Under the pieces are notes generated by a model, which saw only the letters and a list, made by a program, of their open reading frames with translations, ran no database searches and had not been told where the DNA came from. A stretch of 38,966 nt of DNA from DRTC01 sp964521025 (GTDB lineage Bacteria; Cloacimonadota; Cloacimonadia; Cloacimonadales; TCS61), in assembly GCA_964521025.1 (NCBI GenBank), contig CAZFPK010000028.1:1-38966 (forward strand). The letters are read 5' to 3'. The number at the start of each line of letters is the position of its first letter. Position 1 is the first letter of the stretch. Positions 15,753 to 24,108 of the stretch are shown here, one piece after another. The position numbers were made by a program, and so were the translations under genes.

Positions 15753-16715
15753 TCAAATGAAAAAGCAGGCATTTTTGAAATGCCTGCTTTTTAGATATAA
15801 AATCCTATTGCAATTGATAAAACAGAGTAAATAATATCTAATATTGTATCTGAAGCTTTCATCGATATAAGAAATATGTTCATAAGCATATGTTTGATAT
15901 CTTTTATATAAAACTTCAATCGTCAATTCTTTAAATATATATCCTAAACCGGCTCCTAAATATAAACTTGGATTTAAAGCAATTCGCTGTTCTTCTATTT
16001 CAAAATTTTTACACAAATTTCCCAGCATTTTACAGATTCCAATTTGACCAATAATGTTTAGTTTTTCATTTGTTGAAGATATATTTGTATTAATTAAACC
16101 ATATACAGGTATGAAATAGAAACCGTCCCTTCCGAGTTTATAGTTAGTATTTATAGTTCTTGATAATTGATAAGCAGCTCCCAAGCCTATACTGAAGTTA
16201 TTCCTTAAATCATGAAATATTTCAAAACTCAAGGATAAACCAGTTTTAGAACCATAACTGCTTCTGGATGTTATCTGATAACCAATACCATTTAACAGTT
16301 TTTCATCAAATATAATTGCTCCAAACTCTATACTTGGTTTTATTGAAAAATGGAATTTTTTATTTTGGCTTTCGTTTACAGTTTCTTTATTAAAACCTCG
16401 ATCTATTTCAAAATTATTTTTGTCATATCTTACAATTTTTTTGTACTTATTGAAGTTTATAAATTTTTTTATTTTTGTTCTTAGAATATCTTCAGTAATA
16501 TCAACCCCGCTATCAAAAACTTTGTGTATTTCATTTTTTGAGAAAATAATCAAAATTTCGGGATTGTCCAAATGAATTAAATATATTTCATCTTTTGAAG
16601 ATTTTAATATTTCTCCCCGCATTTCGTTTCCATCGATTAAAATAATATCAAGTGCAAATAAATTAACTAAACTGAATAATGCTGTAAATATGAAGATAAT
16701 ATTTCTTAAATTCAT
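15753..16715 (-). CDS. Outer-membrane beta-barrel protein, apparent C-terminal frameshift
   Basis: 320 residues as written. Signal peptide up to about NLFA; residues 22-70 are a small soluble domain (DIILIDGNEMRGEILKSSKD) like those that respond to SPOR- or PDZ-type surface signals, followed by about eight alternating strands (for example YLGAGLGYIFKELTIEVLYK). The written C terminus, after DESFRYNIR, reads through a terminator hairpin and is not barrel-like. One frame over, the DNA gives ILDIIYSVLSIAIGFYI and a TAA at 15791-15793 just before the terminator, a proper final strand. An indel near 15835-15845 is therefore likely. Function unknown. Confidence 0.65.
   Translation of the reverse strand: MNLRNIIFIFTALFSLVNLFALDIILIDGNEMRGEILKSSKDEIYLIHLDNPEILIIFSKNEIHKVFDSGVDITEDILRTKIKKFINFNKYKKIVRYDKNNFEIDRGFNKETVNESQNKKFHFSIKPSIEFGAIIFDEKLLNGIGYQITSRSSYGSKTGLSLSFEIFHDLRNNFSIGLGAAYQLSRTINTNYKLGRDGFYFIPVYGLINTNISSTNEKLNIIGQIGICKMLGNLCKNFEIEEQRIALNPSLYLGAGLGYIFKELTIEVLYKRYQTYAYEHISYIDESFRYNIRYYLLCFINCNRILYLKSRHFKNACFFI
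15761..15792. terminator. Bidirectional terminator between sigma operon and barrel gene
   Basis: AAAAGCAGGCAT / ATGCCTGCTTTT is a perfect 12-bp stem around an 8-base loop with A-rich and T-rich flanks, so it can stop both the plus-strand operon and the minus-strand barrel gene. The written minus frame runs through it, which argues that the frame is wrong at its end. Confidence 0.9.
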
Positions 16716-16778
16716 ACATTCCCCTTCTGAATTTAGTGGAAAAATTTGGTTTATCGACCTAAAATTATTGAAATCTTT

Positions 16779-17114
16779 TTATAGTGTTAATAAACTTTTA
16801 ACCTCTTTCAAATCTTTAATGACATTTTCTTTCACTTCACCTTTATCAACAGTAAACTCCAATACCATCTGTGCTTTCGCCTTTTTCATTTCTTTAATTT
16901 TTTTACGAGCACCTTCGATCGTATATTTCTGGTTGTAGAGCATATATTTGATCTTTTTCAGAAGTTCGATATCAGCGGGATTATACCTGCGGTTTCGATC
17001 CTTTGCTTTTTTGGGTTTGAGTTGCGGAAACTCCTTTTCCCAATAACGCAGAACATGTGCTTTCAATTCTAATAAATTACAGACTTCACCGATCGTATAA
17101 TAATATTTTTTCAT
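16779..17114 (-). CDS. MerR-family transcriptional regulator
   Basis: 111 residues with the MerR winged helix at the N terminus: YYTIGEVCNLLELKAHVLRY, then WEKEFPQLKPKK and RRYNPADIELLKKI. The pattern is that of the short MerR group paired with housekeeping genes rather than metal regulators; no Cys ligands are present. Residues 75-111 form a helix that may dimerise. It follows lnt on the same strand after 145 bases that include a palindrome. Target genes unknown. Confidence 0.9.
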   Translation of the reverse strand: MKKYYYTIGEVCNLLELKAHVLRYWEKEFPQLKPKKAKDRNRRYNPADIELLKKIKYMLYNQKYTIEGARKKIKEMKKAKAQMVLEFTVDKGEVKENVIKDLKEVKSLLTL

Positions 17115-17136
17115 ATTTTGTTATTCGTTACAAAAC

Positions 17137-17162
17137 TTCCGAATGTGCGAAGCTCTTCGGAA
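17137..17162. repeat. Inverted repeat in lnt-merR intergenic region
   Basis: TTCCGAA-N12-TTCGGAA, perfect 7-bp arms. The following 60 bases hold related blocks (CGAAGCTCTCCTGAAT, CGTGAAGATCCCCTGAAT), so the stretch looks like degenerate short repeats rather than a promoter. It lies downstream of lnt and upstream of the MerR gene. Confidence 0.5.
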
Positions 17163-17259
17163 TGTTTTAATCTCGAAGCTCTCCTGAATATCGTCTTCGT
17201 GAAGATCCCCTGAATGATTCTCCAAACAATCGGAAGACCTGCTGACATTCCGATGTTTT

Positions 17260-18759
17260 TCACCTGATCATCCATTTCTTTAAGACAAATAGAATGACAA
17301 ATAATCCAGCTCCAAAGACAAAAACCAAAGGAAAGAAGGAAAGATATTTTGTAAAGATAGATTTTCCTTCATAGACAAATAATTTGTCGTGAATGACTTC
17401 TCTTTCGAATAATTCAGATTTTTGGAGAATTTTTCCGGTTGGCGAAACGATCAGAGAATATCCGGTGTTCGCAGCTCGATAGATCTGCTTTCTCGTTTCG
17501 ATTGCCCGGAATTTGGTCATAACGGCGTGTTGATAAGTTCCGGCAGAACGGTAGAACCAGGCATCGTTGGTGAGATTCACAATGAAATCAGCATTTTGTT
17601 GAGCCATCTTTAAAGTCAATTTCGGGAATGCGATCTCAAAGCAGATCAGGGGAGAATATCGGAAGCCGTCAACTTCATAAAACTCGAGTTTTTCTCCATA
17701 TTCCCAGTTCGCCTGCCCGAAATCCAGTTTCCAGAGAATTGGAAAGATATTCAAAAACGGAATACGCTCTCCAAAAGGAACGAGAACATTTTTATAATAG
17801 AGCGGATGATATTTCCCGTTTTTATCGATCAGCGTGCAGGAATTATAGAATTTAAACCGTTGATGATAAGATGAATCTGCAAATTCATAATGCGGGAATC
17901 CGGTAAAAATATCGGTTTGCACCTGACGGGCAATCCTGCTGATAAAACTCCTGTATTTTGCCTGCCTTTTTACATAAGCCGGAATTGCTGATTCGGGCCA
18001 GATGATCAAGGAAGAATTATTTTCTAATGCTGAATTTGTGTATTCCTCATACAAAATCATAGTTGTATCCATATAACTCTTTTCCCATTTTTTATTTTGC
18101 GGAATACTGACCTGAACAATCGAAATATCGGTTTTTGTCTCTTTCAACGGAATTGTATTTAAACGATAATTTCCAAACCCAAACCAGAGAATAAGCAAGA
18201 TAATTATCGAGAGAAAATTTTTTTTCAGGCTATTTCTCAATTCAGAGAAAAATATGTTCAAAACAATGATCAATAAAGAAATTAGATAAATTCCGCCGAT
18301 TTCAGCAGGTTGGAGTAGAACAGTGTAATCCGCGAGAGAATAACCGGCATTGAACCAGGGAAAACGAAATTCACCGAAATTCTGCAGGTATTCGAAGGAA
18401 AGCCAGAAACAGATGAAGATTAGAAAATGAATTTTGGGGAAGATTTTCCATAAATTTCCAATAAGCAGAAAGAGGAACGAGAAATAAACTCCAAACAGAA
18501 TGAACATGCCCAAAAAACCAGGAATTGTGACCAAAGATATCCAATGCTGACTGATCAGAGTATAAACAGTACTGAAAATAAGGGCAGCAAAGATTATTTT
18601 CTTGTTCTTCGGATTTTTATTAAAGAATGAAAAAAGCGGTATGAAACCGAAAAAAACAAGGAAACCGAGATGAATTGGAAGTCTGCTTATTCCTAATAAA
18701 ACTGCAGCCAGAAAAGGTTTATAAATCTGGGATTGCCGAAAAAAACTATCTTCTTTCAT
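17260..18759 (-). CDS. lnt: Apolipoprotein N-acyltransferase
   Basis: About 499 residues with roughly seven to eight N-terminal membrane segments (for example FLAAVLLGISRLPIHLGFLV) and a periplasmic nitrilase-like domain. Catalytic triad segments are present: LIIWPESAIP (Glu), YYKNVLVPFGERIPF (Lys) and YSPLICFEIAFP (Cys). A final membrane segment is at the C terminus. It adds the third acyl chain to lipoproteins in the inner membrane, consistent with the several lipoproteins in this window and with a diderm envelope. The ATG at 18759 is preferred over a TTG at 18774. It overlaps the upstream lipoprotein gene by 14 bases. Confidence 0.93.
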   Translation of the reverse strand: MKEDSFFRQSQIYKPFLAAVLLGISRLPIHLGFLVFFGFIPLFSFFNKNPKNKKIIFAALIFSTVYTLISQHWISLVTIPGFLGMFILFGVYFSFLFLLIGNLWKIFPKIHFLIFICFWLSFEYLQNFGEFRFPWFNAGYSLADYTVLLQPAEIGGIYLISLLIIVLNIFFSELRNSLKKNFLSIIILLILWFGFGNYRLNTIPLKETKTDISIVQVSIPQNKKWEKSYMDTTMILYEEYTNSALENNSSLIIWPESAIPAYVKRQAKYRSFISRIARQVQTDIFTGFPHYEFADSSYHQRFKFYNSCTLIDKNGKYHPLYYKNVLVPFGERIPFLNIFPILWKLDFGQANWEYGEKLEFYEVDGFRYSPLICFEIAFPKLTLKMAQQNADFIVNLTNDAWFYRSAGTYQHAVMTKFRAIETRKQIYRAANTGYSLIVSPTGKILQKSELFEREVIHDKLFVYEGKSIFTKYLSFFPLVFVFGAGLFVILFVLKKWMIR

Positions 18760-19597
18760 ACCAGATTTCTGCAATCCACATCTCCCTATCGGATAGGAGA
18801 AGGCAAAGATTGTCTTTTATCTCGAAGAATTTCCAGGGATGGATGGAAACCGCAAACTTCCGACCTGACGCAGGATGCTCGAGAGCAAAACGGGACAACT
18901 TGAAATCCTGGAATTTTCCTGTTTGATAATAACCCTCCAATTCTTTGAGGAATTGACCGAGGTTTTCAAAATACATTGTTTTATCATTGGTTTCATCGTA
19001 GATAATTATATTGTTAAAAGATTTAGTCAATTGCACCGGTTCATCGATCTGAAATTTTCCGAAAGTAAAAATGTTGTTTTTCACAAACTCTTTAGTAACT
19101 GCAATTTCCTTGCGATTTTCATCATAAATATAAAAAGTTTCATCGATGCTGATATCGAATAAAACCGGTTCTCCGGTATTCTCGATCTCAAATTCAGTGA
19201 TCCATTTCCCTTCGGAATCGAATTTTTTGATCTTCTTCTCGAAACTGTCGAGAGCCAGCAGATCGTTGTCCGGAGCGATTTTGATGTCGGAGAGATTGGT
19301 GAAATTTTGTTTCTCAAAACCGAGTCCTCCGATCTTATTTATTTTTTTCCCGTTTTGATAAATATGGATCAAGTTCGAATTTTTCTCCATGATAAAAGCA
19401 GTTCTTTCGACTTGCGAGTAACAACATTTTTGCGGAACAAAATCGAGTGCAATTTTCCGGATAATATTGAAATTTGCAGGAACGATTTTTTGCTGCTGCT
19501 CGGATATTACTGAACAGGCGGAGACTATCAGGAAAAGAATAGTTAATAAAAACTTACCAAATTTTTCACATTTGTGATGTTTTGAAAACTCACACAT
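18746..19597 (-). CDS. Lipoprotein with NHL/6-bladed propeller-like repeats
   Basis: An ATG at 19597 gives 283 residues; the frame is open further up to 19768 but that part is repeat DNA and is not protein-like. Lipobox LIVSACS with Cys near residue 27. The body has short propeller-type repeats (LIHIYQNGKKINKIG, DIKIAPDNDLLALDSFEKKI, KFDSEGKWITEFEI, DISIDETFYIYDENRKEIAV). It overlaps lnt, so they are co-expressed. Function unknown; similar lipoproteins are common in FCB bacteria. Confidence 0.7.
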   Translation of the reverse strand: MCEFSKHHKCEKFGKFLLTILFLIVSACSVISEQQQKIVPANFNIIRKIALDFVPQKCCYSQVERTAFIMEKNSNLIHIYQNGKKINKIGGLGFEKQNFTNLSDIKIAPDNDLLALDSFEKKIKKFDSEGKWITEFEIENTGEPVLFDISIDETFYIYDENRKEIAVTKEFVKNNIFTFGKFQIDEPVQLTKSFNNIIIYDETNDKTMYFENLGQFLKELEGYYQTGKFQDFKLSRFALEHPASGRKFAVSIHPWKFFEIKDNLCLLLSDREMWIAEIWYERR

Positions 19598-19619
19598 TGT
19601 TAAGACCGGATTAATACTC

Positions 19620-19731
19620 GTTCCTACGCTCCTGCGTAGGAACGCTATACAGAAAACTCTGTGTTTAGATTGGGATTGTTTATAAAATGAGCATCCGGTA
19701 TCGTGTTCCACCGCATGAGCGTTGGAACAGG
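19620..19731. repeat. REP-like hairpins, second family
   Basis: TTCCTACG-CTCCTG-CGTAGGAA is a perfect hairpin at 19621-19642. About 80 bases on, TGTTCCACCGC-ATGA-GCGTTGGAACA (about 19704-19729) has the same outer sense with one mismatched pair. A third copy, TTCCAATG-CTCCTG-CGTTGGAA, lies at 21531-21552 with the same CTCCTG loop. Shared loop with varied arms marks these as one short palindromic family, different from the one at the left end. Confidence 0.7.
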
Positions 19732-19748
19732 CAAAAAAATTTCTATTT

Positions 19749-21476
19749 TTAAGATTTATCTTCCGCAAAATGAATATCCTTCAATTTCCCCTGGATCGTC
19801 GTTCTTCCCTGCCAGGTATTGAATTCCAATGTATAAGCAATATCGATCAGGGAACCTTTTTTCAGGAACGGCAGGAAATCCCCGAGATTGAATCCGATCA
19901 GATCGAGAGTGCAGCCGTCTTTGATCACTTTCAGTTTGAGATGATTTGTACCGACATTATAAGGATAGCCGACGATCATAACTTTTTTTGTGACAAAGGT
20001 CGGTCGCATATTTCGCGGACCGAAGGGAGCAAATTTGTTCAACCATTCCAGCAGATGTTCATTGATATCGTATAGTTCCAGTTCCAAATCGATCTTCAAG
20101 GGCGGGATCAATTGTTCCGGAGCCATGATCTCTTTGATATACTTTGCCAGCTTGTTTTCAAAACTATCGACATATTCCATCAAGATGGAAAGCCCGGCTG
20201 CGTATTTATGACCGCCGTAAGTTTCCAGGTAATCTTCAACATTTTGTAATGCCCGGAAAAGATCAAAATCTGCAATACTCCTTCCCGAGCCGCTTCCAAC
20301 ACCATCTTTGAATGAGATCATAATGGTCGGGCGATAGTATTTTTCCACCAGTTTGGAAGCGACTATCCCGATCACTCCCGGATGCCAATCGTCGGATGAA
20401 ACAACTATGCAAAAAGTTTCATCCATATTTTTATACTTTTTCTCGATGATTTCACACGCTTCCTCAAAAGTCTGCTGGTCGATCTGCTGGCGGAGAGAAT
20501 TTTCCCTTTCAATGATCTGGGCAAGTTCCAAACTTTTATTTTCATCTATGGAAACCATTAATTCGACCGCTCGCAGCGCGCTTCCCATTCGACCGGCAGC
20601 ATTAATCCGCGGAGCAACTCCAAACACAATATCACCCGAATTCAATTCTTTTTGGGACAATCCTGCAATTCCGATCAAAGCGTTAAGCCCTATATTCTGT
20701 TTTTTGATCAATCTTTCCAGACCGACAGCAGCAAAGATCCTGTTTTCCCCGGTCAGGGGAACAATATCTGCGATCGTTCCCAAAGCAACCAGATCGATGT
20801 ATTTATTCACGATTTCCCGGGAACAATTATCACTCCTTTGATAAACAGCACAAAGTAACTTATAGGCAACACCAACACCCGCAAGTTCGTTAAAGGGATA
20901 ATTACTTTCTTTCATTTTGGGATTGATGACAGCGAAACCAGCCGGTAATTCCTTTTTCGGATTATGGTGGTCAGTAATAATAATGTCCATGCCAAGACTG
21001 TTGATCTCATCGACTTCTTCGAAAGCACTGATCCCGCAATCGACACTGATGATCAATTGAGTTCCATTCTTTTTGAGTTGCTCGACTCCGCTCAAAGAAA
21101 GACCATAACCATCGATCATCCGATGAGGAATATAATAATCGACGACCGCGCTAATTTTTTTTAACCCCAGAAAAAGAAGAGCAGTTGATGTTGTTCCATC
21201 AACATCATAATCTCCATAGATCGTTATTTTCTCCTGATTTTTTATTGCTTTTATTATCCTGTTAACTGCTTTCTCCATTTGAGGAAATAAAAAAGGATCG
21301 TGAACATTTTCCAGGTTTGGATTAAAAAAATCATGGATTTCCGAAATTTCACTCAGACCTTTCCTGACAAGCATTTCAGCAACCATTTCCGGGCATTTAA
21401 TATTTTTTAAAATAAAATCTTTTTGTTCATGTTGTTCGAATGCTAATGGTTCGGAAATTTTCCATCTTTTTTGCAT
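19749..21476 (-). CDS. recJ: Single-stranded-DNA-specific exonuclease RecJ
   Basis: 575 residues, normal length. DHH phosphoesterase motifs: YGDYDVDGTTSTALL near residue 75, VSVDCGISAFEE near 147, and ITDHHNPKKELP near 168. The DHHA1 half holds GRMGSALRAVEL and, later, GGHKYAAGLS; an OB-type end follows. RecJ degrades 5' ends of single-stranded DNA in recombination and repair, and here it shares a window with recA. No lesions are visible. Confidence 0.95.
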   Translation of the reverse strand: MQKRWKISEPLAFEQHEQKDFILKNIKCPEMVAEMLVRKGLSEISEIHDFFNPNLENVHDPFLFPQMEKAVNRIIKAIKNQEKITIYGDYDVDGTTSTALLFLGLKKISAVVDYYIPHRMIDGYGLSLSGVEQLKKNGTQLIISVDCGISAFEEVDEINSLGMDIIITDHHNPKKELPAGFAVINPKMKESNYPFNELAGVGVAYKLLCAVYQRSDNCSREIVNKYIDLVALGTIADIVPLTGENRIFAAVGLERLIKKQNIGLNALIGIAGLSQKELNSGDIVFGVAPRINAAGRMGSALRAVELMVSIDENKSLELAQIIERENSLRQQIDQQTFEEACEIIEKKYKNMDETFCIVVSSDDWHPGVIGIVASKLVEKYYRPTIMISFKDGVGSGSGRSIADFDLFRALQNVEDYLETYGGHKYAAGLSILMEYVDSFENKLAKYIKEIMAPEQLIPPLKIDLELELYDINEHLLEWLNKFAPFGPRNMRPTFVTKKVMIVGYPYNVGTNHLKLKVIKDGCTLDLIGFNLGDFLPFLKKGSLIDIAYTLEFNTWQGRTTIQGKLKDIHFAEDKS

Positions 21477-21530
21477 TTATGCTTTCCTTATTAAGATTAT
21501 CTTGTTGAACGCTATTGCTTGTATTGTTTA

Positions 21531-21552
21531 TTCCAATGCTCCTGCGTTGGAA
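21531..21552. repeat. REP-like hairpin, second family, third copy
   Basis: TTCCAATG-CTCCTG-CGTTGGAA with one G-U-type pair. Same loop as the copy at 19621. It lies in the 160-base gap between recJ and the RNase P RNA gene; the rest of that gap is AT-rich with no gene. Confidence 0.65.
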
Positions 21553-21889
21553 CATAATACTCTTACGCTCTGCGTTCTCCTTTCGAAATATACCATTTCT
21601 CTTCCAATAATTACTTTTTCTTCAAAAATTAAAAAATTGTCAAAGAAGATAATAAGCCGAATTCTGTAAATCGTCTAATAAACGATCCAATGTCTATTTA
21701 TCTAAACCGGATATTGCTATTCTCGATTGAGTTCGACTTGCGAACCGGTTTTAGCTGCCTACCCGAGAACAATTCGGTCGGGCAAACCTGTTCTCCTATT
21801 TGGCATTGCACCGGATAAGGCTTTCCTGGCTTCTCGATTCACACCGAAAACCGGTAGTCTCTTACACTACCATTTCACCTTTTCCCCGA

Positions 21890-21929
21890 TTTGGAGTGCA
21901 GCAACCGTGTTGCTGCAAAAAACTCCAAA
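21890..21929. repeat. REP-like palindrome forming helix P12 of RNase P RNA
   Basis: TTTGGAGT ... ACTCCAAA encloses GCAGCAAC-CGT-GTTGCTGC, a perfect 8-bp inner stem. Sequence TTTGGAGTGCARCAACC is shared with the palindrome at 22027-22064 in P3, which suggests a common repeat. The position between the P11 and P10 strands corresponds to variable helix P12. Confidence 0.7.
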
Positions 21930-22026
21930 CACAAGGTAGTTTATTTCTGTGGAGCTGGCTTCCCGTTACCGGGACTTCCCGTTAAGAAGTATCCTGCCCT
22001 TTGGTGTTCGGACTTTCCTCCCCGAG

Positions 22027-22115
22027 TTTTGGAGTGCAACAACCAAATTGCTGCGATTACTTCCATCCGTAAAAATATGTGTTTTCCGCATTATCACGGA
22101 TAATGCACTCCAAAA
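22027..22115. repeat. Compound REP-like palindrome forming helix P3 of RNase P RNA
   Basis: TTTTGGAGTGCA (22027-22038) and TGCACTCCAAAA (22104-22115) form a perfect 12-bp outer stem, extended by CCCG/CGGG outside. Inside are two more hairpins: GCAGCAA/TTGTTGC on the RNA strand (one G-U pair) and GCATTATC-CGT-GATAATGC (8 bp). It looks like two related elements in opposite orientation, placed where helix P3 should be. Confidence 0.7.
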
Positions 22116-22235
22116 AAAACGGGACAGACATTTTATCTTCTCTGACAAATTTACTGTATCGGAAATTCTTTTTTTTCAGATCTTCAAGATATGACAAACC
22201 CATAAGGTTTTTGATCACAAGAAGTTCTTTAAAAA

Positions 22236-22952
22236 CTATTCTTCCGACTTTTTGGGAACAATCATTCGACCACAACTTTCACAGTTGATGATCTTTTTCC
22301 CTTCGTTTATCTCGATCGCCTGTTGCGGTCTGATCTTGAACCCGCAACCTCCGCAAGCATTTTTTTCATTAAAAACGATCGCTTTTCTTGATTTATTTTT
22401 GATCAAAGAAGCATACCGTTTTACTAAATTCGTATTTTTGATCTGTTTCGCGAGAGAATTCCTGTCGTTTCTCAATCTATCAATATCATTTTTAACGATC
22501 TCTATTTTTTTCTTGATTTTTTCTTCATTGTCCTTTAATTCATTCTCCGCTTTTTGATACTCCGCTTCACTTTTCTTCTGTTTCTCTCTCAAGTCAGCTT
22601 CATTTTCCATCAATATAATTAAGTCATCATCGATAGTTGAATTTTTGATTTCCAGGTGACTGATTTCACTATTTAGAGCCTTGTACTCTTTATTTGTTTT
22701 GATTGTTAATAGTTGATTTTGATATTTCGCGATTTTACCTTTATTTTCTTTTATATCCAGTTCTTTTAATTTTTGATCCTTCAAATTATTGTCAAGTTCG
22801 TTCTTAGCTTCAGATAATTTGATCTCAGCCCTTTCAAATTCTTGTTTTAAACTGTTTAATTCCTCGGGAAGAGCTTTTGCTTCGTTTTCTCTTTCACCAA
22901 TAATATCATCCTTTTGCTGCATCCTGATTAATAAATCCAACTCTTTTATCAT
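22236..22952 (-). CDS. Coiled-coil protein with C4 zinc ribbon
   Basis: 238 residues. Residues about 10-185 are almost entirely charged heptad coiled coil (LNSLKQEFERAEIKLSEAK and similar). The C terminus carries a zinc ribbon with ACGGCGFKI and NCESCGRMI (CxxC ... CxxC). This is the widespread bacterial family of uncharacterised zinc-ribbon coiled-coil proteins (zf-RING_7 type), proposed to bind nucleic acid. It lies 3 bases after nadC and just upstream of rnpB, a common arrangement. Confidence 0.82.
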   Translation of the reverse strand: MIKELDLLIRMQQKDDIIGERENEAKALPEELNSLKQEFERAEIKLSEAKNELDNNLKDQKLKELDIKENKGKIAKYQNQLLTIKTNKEYKALNSEISHLEIKNSTIDDDLIILMENEADLREKQKKSEAEYQKAENELKDNEEKIKKKIEIVKNDIDRLRNDRNSLAKQIKNTNLVKRYASLIKNKSRKAIVFNEKNACGGCGFKIRPQQAIEINEGKKIINCESCGRMIVPKKSEE

Positions 22953-22955
22953 CTT

Positions 22956-23777
22956 CTATCCTTCAAAAAGTAAACTAATATCCAATGATTTGTATGAATG
23001 TGTTAATGCTCCGCTTGAAATGAAATGAACGCCTGTAGCCGCAATTTCCTCAATCGATGCCAGGTTTACATTGCCGGAAGCTTCTAATTCGATCCGATGA
23101 GAATATTTTTCCACTGCTTTTCTCATATCAATAAGTGTCATATTATCCAGCATAATACGATCAACATTGCAGTTTGCTGCTTCTTCCAATTCCGTTAAAT
23201 TCGTGACTTCGATCTCGATTTTATAGGAAGTATTTTTTTTTCTAATAGCATTCACTGCATTTGTGATCGAGCCTGCTGCCCGAATGTGGTTCTCTTTAAG
23301 CATGATCATATCATACAGACCAAAACGGTGATTGAAACCGCCGCCTGTTCGAACCGCATATTTTTCCAATTCTCTCAATAAAGGAGTGGTTTTTCTAGTA
23401 TCCAAAATTTTTGTGCCGTAAGCTGAGACTTTTTCGACAAAACTGGCTGTCTTGGTTGCAATTCCACTCATGCGCTGCAGGAAATTCAAAGCAACTCTTT
23501 CAGCCTTTAAAATGGAAGAAGATTTACCTGAAATTTCCGCAATTCGTTCATCCTTGAAGATTTTATCTCCATCTTTTTTGAAAGCTTTGCATTCAATTGA
23601 AAAGTCTATTTTTTTGAAAACTTTAAATGCGGTCTCGATCCCGGCTAAAACACCATTTGCCTTTGAAATAAGATATGCTGTTGCTATCCTATCTTCGATT
23701 CCAAGGTTGTCTGTTGTTACATCGCTATGCCGGATGTCTTCATCCAAACTTAATTCGATTAGTTTATTGATATTCAT
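22956..23777 (-). CDS. nadC: Nicotinate-nucleotide diphosphorylase (carboxylating), quinolinate phosphoribosyltransferase
   Basis: 273 residues. Typical motifs: DEDIRHSDVTTDNL at the start, NFLQRMSGIATKT, ILDTRKTTPLLRELEKYAV with RTGGGFNHRFGLYDMIMLKE, IEIEVTNLTE, and SSGALTHSYKSLDISL at the end. It converts quinolinate and PRPP to NaMN in de novo NAD synthesis. nadD is elsewhere in the window. A terminator-like hairpin lies 16 bases before the ATG. Confidence 0.96.
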   Translation of the reverse strand: MNINKLIELSLDEDIRHSDVTTDNLGIEDRIATAYLISKANGVLAGIETAFKVFKKIDFSIECKAFKKDGDKIFKDERIAEISGKSSSILKAERVALNFLQRMSGIATKTASFVEKVSAYGTKILDTRKTTPLLRELEKYAVRTGGGFNHRFGLYDMIMLKENHIRAAGSITNAVNAIRKKNTSYKIEIEVTNLTELEEAANCNVDRIMLDNMTLIDMRKAVEKYSHRIELEASGNVNLASIEEIAATGVHFISSGALTHSYKSLDISLLFEG

Positions 23778-23787
23778 AATTATTTAC

Positions 23788-23825
23788 AAAAAAAAAGCAT
23801 TTACCGTTATCGAGTAAATGCTTTT
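23788..23825 (-). terminator. Intrinsic terminator (or attenuator) just upstream of nadC
   Basis: A perfect 12-bp stem AAAAGCATTTAC / GTAAATGCTTTT with a 9-base loop, followed on the minus strand by nine T. It therefore terminates leftward transcription only 10 bases before the nadC start. It either ends a small upstream gene (23807-23941, whose stop codon lies in the loop) or attenuates nadC. Confidence 0.75.
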
Positions 23826-23941
23826 AAAATATCATTAAATGCGTTTATATAATCAATTTTTAGAATTTTCCGTTTCACAATTTCCTCATTCTTCACTTTT
23901 ATGGAGTAAAAAAATTTATTGAACTTTTTTTTGTCAAACAT
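23807..23941 (-). CDS. Possible 44-residue small protein
   Basis: A short frame, MFDKKKFNKFFYSIKVKNEE at its start and ending ILKAFTR, whose TAA lies in the loop of the terminator hairpin. The snug terminator fit favours a real gene, but no clear ribosome binding site precedes the ATG, the composition is simply Lys/Ile/Asn rich as random AT-rich DNA would give, and no family is recognised. The rest of the interval to 24108 holds only AT-rich leader for efp. Confidence 0.3.
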   Translation of the reverse strand: MFDKKKFNKFFYSIKVKNEEIVKRKILKIDYINAFNDILKAFTR

Positions 23942-24108
23942 TTCGTAGATTTCAGGATTTAGTAATATTATTTAGTTCCAACTAATTCCTTTTTCTTGAT
24001 TTAACCATTTTTTACTTGCCATTTTAGAAGTGATTTTATTTTTAGCGTCTGTTCAAAAAATTCGCTATTTTTGCGGTTTCTTGTGTCGCTGGAACGAAGG
24101 AGGAGCAA

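Larger units (their letters stand above)
21638..22147 (-). ncRNA. rnpB: RNase P RNA (bacterial A type)
   Basis: Recognised on the minus strand from conserved core elements: P4 segment GAGGAAAGTCCG (plus 22009-22020) followed by GGGCAGGAT, the GGTGAAA and GTGTAAGAGAC segments, the L15 region with AGGTTTGCC and GGGTAGGC, and the 3' P4 strand ACAGAATTCGGCTTAT (plus 21652-21667). P1 pairs TGTCAGAGAAGATA (22147-22134) with TATCTTCTTTGACA (21651-21638) with one G-U pair. P2 pairs AATGTCT with AGACATT. About 510 bases, longer than the usual 350-400, because P3 and P12 are enlarged by palindromes. It is the catalytic RNA that matures tRNA 5' ends. The following T-rich stretch may terminate it. Confidence 0.93.

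Noticed and set aside
15325..15756. Minus-strand frame of 143 codons opposite the CpxP and W-rich genes
   Set aside because: It is the shadow of two well-supported plus-strand genes with signal peptide and lipobox.
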